Position numbers and translations under genes: made by a program. The notes below the pieces were generated by a model that did not search any database, was not told the DNA's origin, and saw nothing but the letters and a program-made list of their open reading frames with translations. Of a DNA stretch of 64,000 bases, positions 38,007 through 46,958 are shown in pieces. This stretch comes from Caryophanales bacterium (GTDB lineage Bacteria > Bacillota > Bacilli > CAJFEE01), in NCBI GenBank assembly GCA_029256085.1, contig JAQSYP010000002.1:1-64000 (forward strand), written 5' to 3'. Position 1 is the first letter of the stretch; every line of letters begins with the position of its first letter.

Positions 38007-39149
38007 TTAATTAAAAGGTTTAAGTACAACTTTTATGCAATTATCTGTTTTTGTATCAAAGTATTCGTAGCCTTTTTCAGCCTGATCTAATGGAAGAACA
38101 TGTGTAATGATATCACCTGGATCAAATTTCCCTGAAGAAATTAGTTCATATAAATAAGGCATATAGTGAATAACAGGAGCTTGGCCAGTTTTTAAAGTAA
38201 TATTTCGAGAGAAAATATCTCCGAATGGAAACGCATTATATCGTCCAGCATATACTCCAGTTACTTGGATAGTTCCACCTTTACGAACACATTGGCTAGC
38301 TATTACTAATGATCCCATAGCGCCGCCGTGAAGCTTTAAGCCAGATGCTAGAAACTCTAGCTCAGACATTTTTCCATCCATTCCAACACAATCAATTACT
38401 ACATCGGCTCCGCCACCCGTAATTTCTTTTAAGTATTCACCAGTATTGTTGTGCTGCTCAAAATTAACTACTTCAACTTTGTTATTTATTTTTGCATGTT
38501 GTAATCGATAATCTATATAGTCAACAGCAATTACTCGTTTTGCACCTTTAATCCAACAAAACTTTTGAGCAATTAGTCCAATGGGACCACATCCTAAGAT
38601 GATTGCTGTGTCGCCTTCTTTAACACCAGCATTATCAACTGACCAAAATGCTGTTGGAACAACATCAGAAAGTAGCGCTAACTTTTCATCCTCAATTTCA
38701 CTGTTTTCCGGAATTAAAAAAGGAGTGAAGTTTGCATACGGTACCCGTAAATATTCTGCTTGTCCTCCTGGATATCCACCTGCAATACCAGAATAGCCAA
38801 AATAGCCACCTATCTCTCCATTATCATTTGAGTTGTCGCACTGGCTTTCTAAATGATTTTGACAGAACCAACATTGACCACACGATATATTAAACGGAAT
38901 AATTACTCTGTCCCCTTTTTTTACTTTCGTTACTTCGGATCCAACTTCTTCAACTATTCCCATTGGTTCGTGCCCAATAATATAATCTTCAGGAAAATTT
39001 GGTACCATTCCATGAATAAGATGCAAGTCTGATCCACAAATTCCAGTACTTGTAACTTTGATAACAATATCATCTGCTTTTTGAATTGTTGGAGAAGGTA
39101 CCTCTTTAACTCAGACGTCTTTTATCCCTTGAAAAGTTACTGCCTTCAT
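38007..39149 (-). pseudogene. adhB: adhB-like zinc alcohol dehydrogenase with a stop at codon 13
   Basis: The intact frame runs from ATG 39149 (AGGGAGG upstream) and reads MKAVTFQGIKDV, then TGA at 39113-39111, then VKEVPSPTIQKADD onward to a normal end, 380 codons in all. B. subtilis AdhB has almost the same length. CGA (Arg) to TGA is the simplest cause. The catalytic-zinc segment CGSDLH, the structural-zinc cysteines (CGQCWFCQNHLESQC) and the Rossmann motif GCGPIG are intact, so the mutation looks recent. Restart at the ATG at 39026 would lose the first zinc ligand. In B. subtilis this enzyme lies in the sporulation cluster yraG-yraF-adhB-yraE-yraD; the same neighbours occur here. Confidence 0.85.
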
Positions 39150-39160
39150 AAAAATCCTCC

Positions 39161-39523
39161 CTATTCACCTAAATCGGCAAACAATCCTCGTCGTGATGTA
39201 TCTTGTGGGAATAAGTTCATACCACCAATGACTAACGCTGCTTCCACTGCTTTCATATCAATTTCAAATTGAGCCTTAGGATCATATGGATGTAGCCAAC
39301 CCTTTTTTACCATAAATTCTGCAATTTCTTTTTGTAAAGCAATTGATTGTTCAAGTTGTGTTCGTAACACATGCCTAACTTCGGGAGTTGTAGTTTCTGT
39401 TATCGCTGCGGCTGTATTTCTAATACCATTTTTAATAAACATAAGAAAAATCATTGCAAATGCTGAATCTGCTAGCTCTGGAAACCCTTCTGCATTTTCA
39501 ACTTCTAAAAAGTCTTTAATCAA
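39161..39523 (-). CDS. yraF: CotF-family spore coat protein (YraF-like)
   Basis: 120 residues, helical, with the CotF-type four-helix pattern (FAMIFLMFIKNGIRNTAAAITETTTPEVRHVLRTQLEQSIALQKEIAEFMVKKGWLHPYDP). The WLHPYDP end of the helix bundle is typical. Length and position next to adhB match B. subtilis YraF. The start overlaps the YraG-like stop by four bases. Likely a structural coat protein made late in sporulation. Confidence 0.85.
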   Translation of the reverse strand: MIKDFLEVENAEGFPELADSAFAMIFLMFIKNGIRNTAAAITETTTPEVRHVLRTQLEQSIALQKEIAEFMVKKGWLHPYDPKAQFEIDMKAVEAALVIGGMNLFPQDTSRRGLFADLGE

Positions 39524-39744
39524 TGTGGTTCACCACCGTTTTGTGAATTTATATTTTTATATAGCTCTTTTAACTCATTAACATGTGCAATCGTTAATTG
39601 AACGTCTTTTTCTAATAATGATTTTAATTCTTGATCAAAAACGACACCTTGCATTAATTTGGATTTAAGTAAATTAACAGTTTTCATATTTAACATTTCA
39701 TGTAGTTCCATTGATTCATGATGAGCAAGGTTAAGATTATACAT
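39520..39744 (-). CDS. yraG: Small CotF-like spore coat protein (YraG-like)
   Basis: About 74 residues from ATG 39744, chosen because GGAGGTGGAATTT lies directly before it. Starts MYNLNLAHHESMELHEMLNMKTVNLLKSK, matching the first helix pair of CotF. In this family the two halves of CotF are split into a short and a longer gene, and this is the short one. Homologous to YraE-like on the other strand (LGVHETLELHEILTYKNLCLTK). Confidence 0.8.
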   Translation of the reverse strand: MYNLNLAHHESMELHEMLNMKTVNLLKSKLMQGVVFDQELKSLLEKDVQLTIAHVNELKELYKNINSQNGGEPH

Positions 39745-39875
39745 AAATTCCACCTCCATTATATAAACAACGTTATTCTTCCCTTCCCAAAATTTTATTA
39801 TTCTTTTAGTAAATTGTAGTATCTGAATAATTAATATCTAATTACTAAAAATAAAAGAAAAAGAGGTGTGAAATT

Positions 39876-40067
39876 ATGGAGTTTAAACTTGGAGTTCACG
39901 AAACACTTGAATTACATGAAATTTTAACTTATAAAAATTTGTGTCTTACTAAAGCAACTGCTATGCGTCCTTTAGCCCAAGATGAGGATTTGAAAAGAAT
40001 CCTTGAAACAGAGGCAAAGCATTCAAGTGAGTCGATTGAGGTATTATTACATTTTATTAAGGAATAG
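39876..40067 (+). CDS. yraE: Small CotF-like spore coat protein (YraE-like)
   Basis: 63 residues, MEFKLGVHETLELHEILTYKNLCLTKATAM, the short half of a split CotF pair. Strong binding site AAAGAGGTG. It is divergent from the YraG-like gene; in B. subtilis the five genes run in one direction, so part of the cluster has been inverted here. Confidence 0.8.
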   Translation: MEFKLGVHETLELHEILTYKNLCLTKATAMRPLAQDEDLKRILETEAKHSSESIEVLLHFIKE

Positions 40068-40079
40068 GGGAGAGGCCGA

Positions 40080-40373
40080 ATGAATAGATTTATTCAAAAT
40101 ATGACTGGAATGGGCGGCATAACTGATCAAGTAATTGCTACCGATTTACTATTAGCTGCAAAATCGGGAATTATAATGTATTCAGTAGCTGTCTCTGAAA
40201 CAATTCAACCTGAGCTAAGAGAAGTTTTGACAGAACAATTAAATATGGCAATCAATCTTCATGCACAAGTTTCTGATTTCATGCTTACAAAAGGATATTA
40301 CAACCCTCATGATTTAAATAAACAGTTTAATATTGATTTTGATACAGCTGAAACAGCACTTCACTTGCAATAA
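40080..40373 (+). CDS. yraD: CotF-family spore coat protein (YraD-like)
   Basis: 97 residues. DQVIATDLLLAAKSGIIMYSVAVSETIQPELREVLTEQLNMAINLHAQVSDFMLTKGYYNPHD is the long half of a split CotF protein. Binding site GGGGAGAGG; 12 bases after the YraE-like stop, so the two are one transcript. Confidence 0.85.
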   Translation: MNRFIQNMTGMGGITDQVIATDLLLAAKSGIIMYSVAVSETIQPELREVLTEQLNMAINLHAQVSDFMLTKGYYNPHDLNKQFNIDFDTAETALHLQ

Positions 40374-40514
40374 AGAAAAGGAACAAATTCTTCAATTGAA
40401 ACAAATTTATATTCGTTTTGCGTAGTGCCTCTTGTTTTCAACATTGTAAATCACCATCTTTAAATTTAATTTTATATAGTTTTATTACAAAAAATTAGTG
40501 CTGTTTTTTGTGAA

Positions 40515-40615
40515 AAAAAAGAGATAAAATCGCTCGACTCCAGCGGGAACAGCACGAGCCGAAAATTAGTTGAGGCCGTGCCCGCGGAAAGCGAGCAAGA
40601 TTTTATCTCTTTTTT
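40515..40615. repeat. GC-rich palindromic intergenic repeat, copy 1
   Basis: A ~100-bp hairpin-forming element. The outer arms 40521-40531 and 40599-40609 are perfect and run into A- and T-tracts, so it may also terminate in both directions. The inner part contains CTCGACTCCAGCGGGAA and GCCCGCGGAAAGCGAGC, shared with the element at 61290-61420 and, decayed, 46959-46994. It is far richer in G+C than its surroundings. Similar extragenic repeats are common in Bacillaceae. Confidence 0.75.
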
Positions 40616-40626
40616 AGAAAGTAATA

Positions 40627-40648
40627 GCTGTCGAGTTTTCTCGACAGC
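40627..40648 (-). terminator. Hairpin after the germinant receptor operon
   Basis: A 9-bp perfect stem with a TTTT loop, just after the last receptor gene. The T-tract on the minus strand is weak; the repeat beyond it may finish the job. Confidence 0.5.
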
Positions 40649-40659
40649 CTGTAAGATAC

Positions 40660-41757
40660 TCAATGAGTACCTTTTTTGCACATTTTATAAATATATCCTA
40701 AAAGTAAATATAATAGTGGAATTATAATTGCTGTCCACAAGCTGATAGTTATCCATAAATGCTCAATTACGTCCATAGCTCTTTTGTGGTCTTGAAATAA
40801 CCAAACGCCGTAAATTCCAAAAGAAATTGCAATAGGTATAATAGTTATTTTATAAGAATGCAAATTATAAATTTTGGCGGCTGCATTTGCAGCACAATAT
40901 AATATTATTGCCGATTGAACAATTACAGATATTTGACCAAAGAAGCCTGTAATAAACTCTAATCGATGAAAGTAATCTCCTAATTCAATACTTTTAGATA
41001 ATTGTACACATGTTAGAATAAAATGTGATGCTAATTCACTAGATATTACACCATTTATTAATATCGACCATAGCAAAATTATCCCTGTTGCAAATCCAAC
41101 AGAAACAACACTTGCTTTTCTTATGGATCTTTTATCATTAATTTGTGGATAGATGAAAAAAGTGGCCATAATTGGTACAGTCCAATCTCCATTTAAATAC
41201 CTACTAGCCCATATATTTTTAGATATTCCTGAACTTAAAACTGGTTGTAGTTCCCTAATATCAAAATCTTTAATGGCCCCAATTAAAATTAGAATATTAA
41301 TTATACAGAAGAAAACTACACCTAAAGTTGCAGTTCTCGAAATAACTTCTAATCCATGAAATGCTAAGATTGTTCCGAGTAATGTTCCGAGTAAAACAAA
41401 AATCCAAACTGGCAACTCTGTCAGAAAATAATCTCTCATTTGAAAAATAAAAGAAGACAAAATGTTACCAAACGAAAAAAGAAAGAATAAAAAAAATAAT
41501 ATATTAATTATCTTCTTTAAACTACTAATTCCGTATTTAAACCTTCCTTTATATTCAGGCTCTGGTGGCAATTGTTCAATTATCCAAATTACAATTAACA
41601 TAACAATCATCGCTTGGAAACATGATAAAAGCGTCGTAATCCAAATATCATTACCAACTTCTCTTGCCATTGAGCCTTGTGTTATCCCAATTGACTTTGA
41701 AAACATCATATTTATTATTAAGGCAATGAACATACCATTTGTAATTTTCTCTTTCAT
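40660..41757 (-). CDS. GerAB-type germinant receptor B subunit, second copy
   Basis: 365 residues, ten predicted membrane helices, APC-superfamily fold of the GerAB/spore permease family (TNGMFIALIINMMFSKSIGITQGSMAREVGNDIWITTLLS at the start; RELQPVLSSG in the middle). B subunits hold the germinant-binding pocket. It is paralogous and equal in length to the gene before it (41781-42878), 23 bases upstream, so the operon has two B subunits. Probably made in the forespore and placed in the inner spore membrane. Confidence 0.9.
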   Translation of the reverse strand: MKEKITNGMFIALIINMMFSKSIGITQGSMAREVGNDIWITTLLSCFQAMIVMLIVIWIIEQLPPEPEYKGRFKYGISSLKKIINILFFLFFLFSFGNILSSFIFQMRDYFLTELPVWIFVLLGTLLGTILAFHGLEVISRTATLGVVFFCIINILILIGAIKDFDIRELQPVLSSGISKNIWASRYLNGDWTVPIMATFFIYPQINDKRSIRKASVVSVGFATGIILLWSILINGVISSELASHFILTCVQLSKSIELGDYFHRLEFITGFFGQISVIVQSAIILYCAANAAAKIYNLHSYKITIIPIAISFGIYGVWLFQDHKRAMDVIEHLWITISLWTAIIIPLLYLLLGYIYKMCKKGTH

Positions 41758-41780
41758 AATATATCACTACCTTTAACAAC

Positions 41781-42878
41781 TTAAGCTGTTTTAGAGCTCT
41801 TCCATTTGTATATAAATCCTAGAATAAAAAACAGTAGTGGCACAATGAATAATAACGACAGTCCTACTGTAACCCTCTGGTTTTCTGTTATATGCATCGC
41901 ATGATGATGGTCCTTTAGTAGCCATAATGAATATCCAGACAATATTATTGCTGATGGAATTATCATTTTTCGATAATCGTCTAAATTAAATATTTTTTTT
42001 GCTGAATATGATGCGCAATATAATGTTGTAATAATTTGTGTAAAGATAGAAAAGGAAAAGAAGGCAACCATAATCATTTCATACCGATGTATAAACAACC
42101 CTATTTCAGCATTTCTAGCCATTTGCATACACGAAACAATAAACTGAGCAGTTATTTCAGCAGATAATACACCTACCTCTAGAATTGGCCATATAACCAT
42201 AATCCCTGTTGCAAATAAAACTCCAATAATAGTGGACTTTCTAACAAATTCTATTTTATTGACGTCTGATATTAAAATTATAGTTACCATGATTGGCGCT
42301 GCCCAATCAGTTAGCATATGCCTACTTGCCCAGTATGTCTTTCCAACACCTGAATTAAATATCGGTTGCAATTCTCTTATATCAAATTGTTTAAGCGAAC
42401 CTAATAACAATAAAATATTAAACAAAACTACGAAAATAACCCCTAATAATGCAAGTCTTCCAGAAACTTCAATCCCATGAAAAATTGCATACATTCCAAT
42501 CAGTGTTCCGAGTAAAACGAATACCCACACCGGAGCCTCTGGTAGAAAATAATCACGTAAATGATAAACAAAAATCAACATTATATCGCCAAATGCTACT
42601 ATAAAAAATATAAATAATAAAATATATATTAACCGTTTTAATCCATTGATAAATAACTTCAACTTACCTGTAAAAACCGGTTCTTTCGGTAAATTTTTAA
42701 CTATTGTAACAACAATAGCCATTATAATTAATGCTTGTACACATGAGAAGATCGTCGCAAGCCAAATGTCACTTCCAATTTCTCTTGCCATTACCCCTTG
42801 TGAAACACCAATTGATTTTGGATAAATCATATTTATTATTAATGCAATTAGCATTCCATTTGTAATTTTTTCTTTCAC
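41781..42878 (-). CDS. GerAB-type germinant receptor B subunit, first copy
   Basis: 365 residues, same topology and landmarks as its neighbour (TNGMLIALIINMIYPKSIGVSQGVMAREIGSDIWLATIFS; RELQPIFNSG). Start is GTG with GAGGG upstream, two bases after the C-subunit stop, suggesting coupled translation. Sequence differences from the second copy are spread over the membrane helices, as expected if the two recognise different germinants. Confidence 0.9.
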   Translation of the reverse strand: MKEKITNGMLIALIINMIYPKSIGVSQGVMAREIGSDIWLATIFSCVQALIIMAIVVTIVKNLPKEPVFTGKLKLFINGLKRLIYILLFIFFIVAFGDIMLIFVYHLRDYFLPEAPVWVFVLLGTLIGMYAIFHGIEVSGRLALLGVIFVVLFNILLLLGSLKQFDIRELQPIFNSGVGKTYWASRHMLTDWAAPIMVTIILISDVNKIEFVRKSTIIGVLFATGIMVIWPILEVGVLSAEITAQFIVSCMQMARNAEIGLFIHRYEMIMVAFFSFSIFTQIITTLYCASYSAKKIFNLDDYRKMIIPSAIILSGYSLWLLKDHHHAMHITENQRVTVGLSLLFIVPLLFFILGFIYKWKSSKTA

Positions 42879-42880
42879 TT

Positions 42881-44131
42881 TTATTTCCCTCTACTTCCTG
42901 GCTGCGTTGGTGTATATAACAACACGCCACTTTGAACCTCGGCTTTTACGTTTATGTCAAATTTAGCTGCTGCATATTTTTCATCCCAATTTTCTCTAAA
43001 AGATTTCCATTTCTCAGGATATTTATTTTCAAATGTTTTGCCTAATTCAAAAATATCTGCCTTATATTCTTTTTGACCTTTTTCTAATGCTGATTTTATG
43101 TAGCCTTTGTATTTCTTCTCAAGATTTCTTTCTATTTCATCAATCATTTTTCTATCATCAATATCAAAATCACAATTAGCCTCAACTACATTAGTAGTTA
43201 GACTTAAGTTTATTTTATAAAATGGAGCATTGTCTTTTATAAAAGGCAATACTTCCACCTTATTTTTCTTTACTTCAACTGTAATTTTTTCCTTTTCTTT
43301 ACCAGGGCAGGTTAATGGAATGATAGCTGTACCTACATTTTCAATGAAAGGTAATAGCCCTCTTGTTTCTTTCTTGCTCAAAGTTCCTACCATTTTATCC
43401 TTCTTGAAAACAGTAGTTCCAGACATCTCTATTTGTTTAATAGATGGTTCTCCTTTACCCTTTTCTTCACCACCGGGAGGCTTCTCTCCTCCTCCACCAC
43501 CGCCGTCAGCTTTATTGGGGACTACTCTTTCTTGAAGTTTCACACGAGCCATAATCGGATCAGATGATTCACTTAAGTACGCGGTATGCACATCTCGAAT
43601 TTGGGTTCTTGGAGAAACAGCACTAATTGGGTTATATCTAAATAATTTACTTAATGCTTCTCCTGGAATTACTTCTAAACCCGTTTGAGTTGAAACAACT
43701 TCTCCTGCTTTATCAGGTGTCGCTACTATCCATGTCCTCATTCTTAGCTCTGGATTACGCGTAAAGAAATCAATAATATCCTTAATCCCTTCTTTTTCAG
43801 CTAATTCTTCATTTACAACTATTACGTAATTATGTGCCCAGAAAACTCTTCTTGAAGAGTATGTTGATATATTTCTTATTGCTTCGAATATAGAATCACC
43901 TTCTGCTGAAGCGATCCACATCGGATCTCCTGCATTACCTGCAGGTGAACCAGTTTGCCCTCTAGCATCTGACGCTCTTACTACTTCGACTGTAACTTTA
44001 AACTTCTGCTTTTCACCTTTATCTATGCCTACTGCAAGTACGATTGCAAGGTCATTAATTTCTCTCTTGCCTGCACAACTTGTTAGAAGTGATACCGCGA
44101 TTAGAATGACTATGAATTTTGTTATTTTCAC
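42881..44131 (-). CDS. GerAC-type germinant receptor C subunit (lipoprotein)
   Basis: 416 residues. Lipoprotein signal peptide with lipobox LLTSC (Cys at about 19). Then the Ger(x)C fold: GIDKGEKQKFKVTVEVVRA, a predicted middle domain, and the C-terminal domain from ~270. About 210-235 is an inserted Gly/Lys/Glu/Pro-rich linker (DGGGGGGEKPPGGEEKGKGEPS) between domains 1 and 2. Start GTG with AGGAGG. Needs lipidation for receptor function in known systems. Confidence 0.9.
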   Translation of the reverse strand: MKITKFIVILIAVSLLTSCAGKREINDLAIVLAVGIDKGEKQKFKVTVEVVRASDARGQTGSPAGNAGDPMWIASAEGDSIFEAIRNISTYSSRRVFWAHNYVIVVNEELAEKEGIKDIIDFFTRNPELRMRTWIVATPDKAGEVVSTQTGLEVIPGEALSKLFRYNPISAVSPRTQIRDVHTAYLSESSDPIMARVKLQERVVPNKADGGGGGGEKPPGGEEKGKGEPSIKQIEMSGTTVFKKDKMVGTLSKKETRGLLPFIENVGTAIIPLTCPGKEKEKITVEVKKNKVEVLPFIKDNAPFYKINLSLTTNVVEANCDFDIDDRKMIDEIERNLEKKYKGYIKSALEKGQKEYKADIFELGKTFENKYPEKWKSFRENWDEKYAAAKFDINVKAEVQSGVLLYTPTQPGSRGK

Positions 44132-44152
44132 CAGTATTTCCTCCTATCCAAA

Positions 44153-45709
44153 TTAACTTTCATCTTCTTCACCTTTCTTAGGTGGTGAAGGCATTTGATT
44201 GCTTCCAACTCTGTTTGTATTTTGTGTTACGTGTGAAGGTTGTTTTTTCATACTCCACCACGGGCTTCTTATAAACATATCTTTAAATTCATTTGGCTCA
44301 TATGGAGCAAATGGTTCAAAATATGGCTTTCCAAACGATCTTAGAGAAATAAGATGTATTAATAACAGTCCTATAGTAAATGTAAATCCTAGTAATCCAA
44401 GAGTTCCAGATGCGATAAGAATTGGAAATCTCATTAATCTAATTGCAAAAGATGATGAGTAATTTGGAATTGCGAAAGATGCAATTCCAGTTAGTGCAAC
44501 TACAATTACCATGAATGGAGATATTAAACCTGCTTGTACTGCTGCTTGACCTATAATTAAAGAACCAACGATACTAACTGCAGATCCAATTGGCTTTGGC
44601 ATTCGGAGTCCAGCCTCTCTCATAAGCTCAAAAGAAATCTCCATTAATAATGCCTCTAAAAGTACAGGAAATGGATTAACCTCACGCCCAGATGCTATTG
44701 TTAATGCAAGTGGTGTAGGAATCATTTCTTGATGAAAACTTGCTAACATAACAAAAATAGATGGAAAAGTTAAGCTAACTACAAACGCAATGTAACGTAT
44801 TAGTCTAAAAAAGGAACCTATATAAAAATTATAATAATAGTCATCACTTGCCTGTAAAAATTGCCAAAAACTTACTGGCATCAATAATGTAAATGGGGTG
44901 TTGTCTATTAACAAGACAACTCTACCTTCTAAAATTGATGAAGCCGCCTTGTCAGGTCTTTCCGTACTTTGTATCGTAGGAAATGGTGTCCACGGGCCAT
45001 CTGATATTAATTCTTCAATATAACCACTTTCTAGAATCCCATCAATTTCAATGTTACTAAGTCTTGCTTTTACTTCCTCAACAAGATCATCACTAGCTAA
45101 ACCTTTAATGTAGGCAATTCCTACATCAGTTTTTGTTTTTTTTCCTATTTGAACAGAGTCGATTCTAAAAAGTGGATCTCTTATCCGTCTTCTTAGAGTA
45201 GCAGTGTTTGTCCTTAAATTTTCAACAAAACCGTCTCTTGGACCTCTTACAACTTGCTCATTGGTCGGTTCAGCAATTGATCTCATTGCATACCCACGGG
45301 CAGCGATAATAATTGCCTCACTTAGTCCATCAACGATTACAAGGGCATCTCCAATTAAGACTGCATCTATTCCCTTTTGCAGATCTTTAGTTGTTGATAC
45401 TGAAGAATTATATAGTAGGTTTTCATTTAGGCTATCCGCTGAATTCTCAAAGTCTACATACCCATCTGAAGTTGCTAAATACTTATGAAATTCATACTGA
45501 AGACTCTCCAAAACATGTTCGACTTGAAGCTTATCAACTAGACCATCTGTAAAGTAGCAAACTGCTCTTAAATTTGAAGTACCATGAATTACAAAATCTC
45601 TTTTAACTAAGTCTGAGCTTTTATCAAGGACTTTTTCTATAGTTTCTATATTCGTTGTTAAATTTTGATTGAACTGCTGCTTTAATAGATCTTTAATTTC
45701 CTTGTCCAT
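44153..45709 (-). CDS. GerAA-type germinant receptor A subunit
   Basis: 518 residues. Large N-terminal cytoplasmic domain (~1-270: KRDFVIHGTSNLRAVCYFTDGLVDK, LRRRIRDPLFRIDSVQIGKKTKTDVGIAYIKG), then membrane helices (~275-470) with PFPVLLEALLMEISFELMREAGLRMPKPIGSAVSIVGSLIIGQAAVQAG, the most conserved part of the family, and a short polar tail. A subunits assemble into the ion channel that opens on germinant binding. First gene of the A-C-B-B' operon; clear site AAAGGAG. Confidence 0.95.
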   Translation of the reverse strand: MDKEIKDLLKQQFNQNLTTNIETIEKVLDKSSDLVKRDFVIHGTSNLRAVCYFTDGLVDKLQVEHVLESLQYEFHKYLATSDGYVDFENSADSLNENLLYNSSVSTTKDLQKGIDAVLIGDALVIVDGLSEAIIIAARGYAMRSIAEPTNEQVVRGPRDGFVENLRTNTATLRRRIRDPLFRIDSVQIGKKTKTDVGIAYIKGLASDDLVEEVKARLSNIEIDGILESGYIEELISDGPWTPFPTIQSTERPDKAASSILEGRVVLLIDNTPFTLLMPVSFWQFLQASDDYYYNFYIGSFFRLIRYIAFVVSLTFPSIFVMLASFHQEMIPTPLALTIASGREVNPFPVLLEALLMEISFELMREAGLRMPKPIGSAVSIVGSLIIGQAAVQAGLISPFMVIVVALTGIASFAIPNYSSSFAIRLMRFPILIASGTLGLLGFTFTIGLLLIHLISLRSFGKPYFEPFAPYEPNEFKDMFIRSPWWSMKKQPSHVTQNTNRVGSNQMPSPPKKGEEDES

Positions 45710-45830
45710 ACTACAGCTCCTTTACTATTCCTAAAATACATTTATTTCCATTTATAAATATTTTTATTACTTAAGTTTTTTATTTTGATAATTGGAGATA
45801 CTTGATAATTGAATAAAGGAGGACTTAAAA

Positions 45831-45998
45831 ATGAATGTATATAATCTCTGGATATATAAACACGTATTAAACACAGTTCCTTTTCTATGGGGGTTTGTAT
45901 CAGTAATAATCGCTTTTAATGTATTTTCACTATTTTTAGCAACAATTATATTGCGCGAAAAAAAGAGCCCATCCAAAAATGGACAGGCTCAGAATTAA
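45831..45998 (+). CDS. Small single-pass membrane protein (55 residues)
   Basis: A short ORF with an excellent ribosome binding site (AAAGGAGGACTTAAAA before ATG). The protein begins MNVYNLWIYKHVLNTVPFLW, has one long hydrophobic helix (about 16-42) and a Lys/Ser-rich tail (REKKSPSKNGQAQN). It is divergent from the germinant receptor operon, 121 bases away. Its 3' end runs through the hairpin that also terminates the convergent lipoprotein gene. No homolog recognised. Strong initiation signals and membrane character support a real gene. Confidence 0.65.
   Translation: MNVYNLWIYKHVLNTVPFLWGFVSVIIAFNVFSLFLATIILREKKSPSKNGQAQN
45965..45990. terminator. Terminator between convergent genes, inside the small ORF
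   Basis: GAGCC..ATCC pairs with GGA..GGCTC around an AAAAAT loop; on the minus strand TTTTTTT follows within a few bases, so it ends the lipoprotein transcript. Confidence 0.65.
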
Positions 45999-46000
45999 AA

Positions 46001-46591
46001 TTAATTTGTAATTAAAGTATTAAGAAATTTAGCTACTTCTCTAGTATCTTGCTCATTTGCTAGAATTGGTTGACCGTCTTTAGGTTCAATTCCACGATAG
46101 AAAAACTTTAAATTTCTATAAAGGTTAAAACATATTGCGTTATAGGCAGCCTCTGTTTGATCAGTTGGTGTTTGCATTTTGTACTCTCTTGAATAGGATT
46201 CTGCAGCTAATGCACCCAAATACAAATTTTTCAGTAGTACATCATCATTTAGATAAGTACCTTTTTCAAATTGCTGTAATAAATCCTTTGTAATCTCAAT
46301 TCTTTCTTCTTTTGAAACAACGTCCCAAGCATCCGCACTAGTTTCAATAGTACCAAAAATCTGTTCCTTATTGGTATAACCTGCCAATGCAGCTGAAGCC
46401 TCTTCAAATGTCATTGGCTTTTGTAATTCCTCACCCATACTATCACTGTCAACTTGACTATGACCTGCGTTATAGTTGTTAGTTGTTGTTACTTCTTTTT
46501 CCGCTTGCTCTTCTTTAACTTCTTCTTTATTAGAGCAACCTGTAATTACTGTAAATGCAGTTATAAAGACTAGTAGTTTATAAAATTTCAT
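46001..46591 (-). CDS. Putative lipoprotein of unknown function
   Basis: 196 residues. Signal peptide with lipobox VITGC (Cys at 19), then a Glu/Lys-rich and Asn-rich spacer to ~65, then a helical domain (MTFEEASAALAGYTNKEQIFGTIETSADAWDVVSKEERIEITKDLLQQF). No family recognised. It is separated from the upstream surface-protein gene by a long spacer with array D, so it is probably transcribed alone. Confidence 0.7.
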   Translation of the reverse strand: MKFYKLLVFITAFTVITGCSNKEEVKEEQAEKEVTTTNNYNAGHSQVDSDSMGEELQKPMTFEEASAALAGYTNKEQIFGTIETSADAWDVVSKEERIEITKDLLQQFEKGTYLNDDVLLKNLYLGALAAESYSREYKMQTPTDQTEAAYNAICFNLYRNLKFFYRGIEPKDGQPILANEQDTREVAKFLNTLITN

Positions 46592-46841
46592 AGTTACCCT
46601 CCCTTATTTATAATAATTCTAATTTTAACATAAACTTTTCTTATAAAGTGTGATATTTTTAAAAACATTATAAAATTGACTTTACTTTGCTATAGTTTAC
46701 CATCGAAAAGCTTATGATGGTGAGGAAAAATCACACTCAAAACGTGTTTTTTAAAGGACTTTTTTAGTGAAAATTAGGTAAAATACGGCTAATTTATATA
46801 AAATTTTTGTGGAAAAAATTTTCATCATCCTCTTTTGGCGA

Positions 46842-46930
46842 TTTATCTCCAGTTTTAGTCAGTTTATCATCCACTTTAGAAATTTTATCATCCACTTTGG
46901 GAGTTTATCATCCACTTTGGAAGTTATATC
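46842..46930. repeat. Phased intergenic array D, 20-21-bp period
   Basis: TTTATC motifs start at 46842, 46863, 46884 and 46904, with a degenerate TTATATC at 46924. The unit is roughly TTTATCATCCACTTTGGA, best kept in the middle three. A further degraded unit may lie at 46820. Confidence 0.8.
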
Positions 46931-46958
46931 TGCCTTTTGTCGAATTATGAAGGAGGAT

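Noticed and set aside
38007-39026. A complete dehydrogenase starting at ATG 39026
   Set aside because: This would lose the zinc ligand in CGSDLH and the N-terminal strand, and a better ATG with a strong binding site lies upstream; the break is a stop codon, not a late start.
39111-39113. TGA as a selenocysteine codon in adhB
   Set aside because: The position aligns with an Arg-type residue outside the active site, no SECIS-like hairpin follows, and a CGA to TGA change is simpler.
40472-40681. 69-codon minus-strand frame after the receptor operon
   Set aside because: It covers the palindromic repeat and hairpin and lacks a binding site.
45767-45976. 69-codon minus-strand frame opposite the small membrane ORF
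   Set aside because: No initiation signal; the plus-strand ORF in the same place has a near-ideal one.
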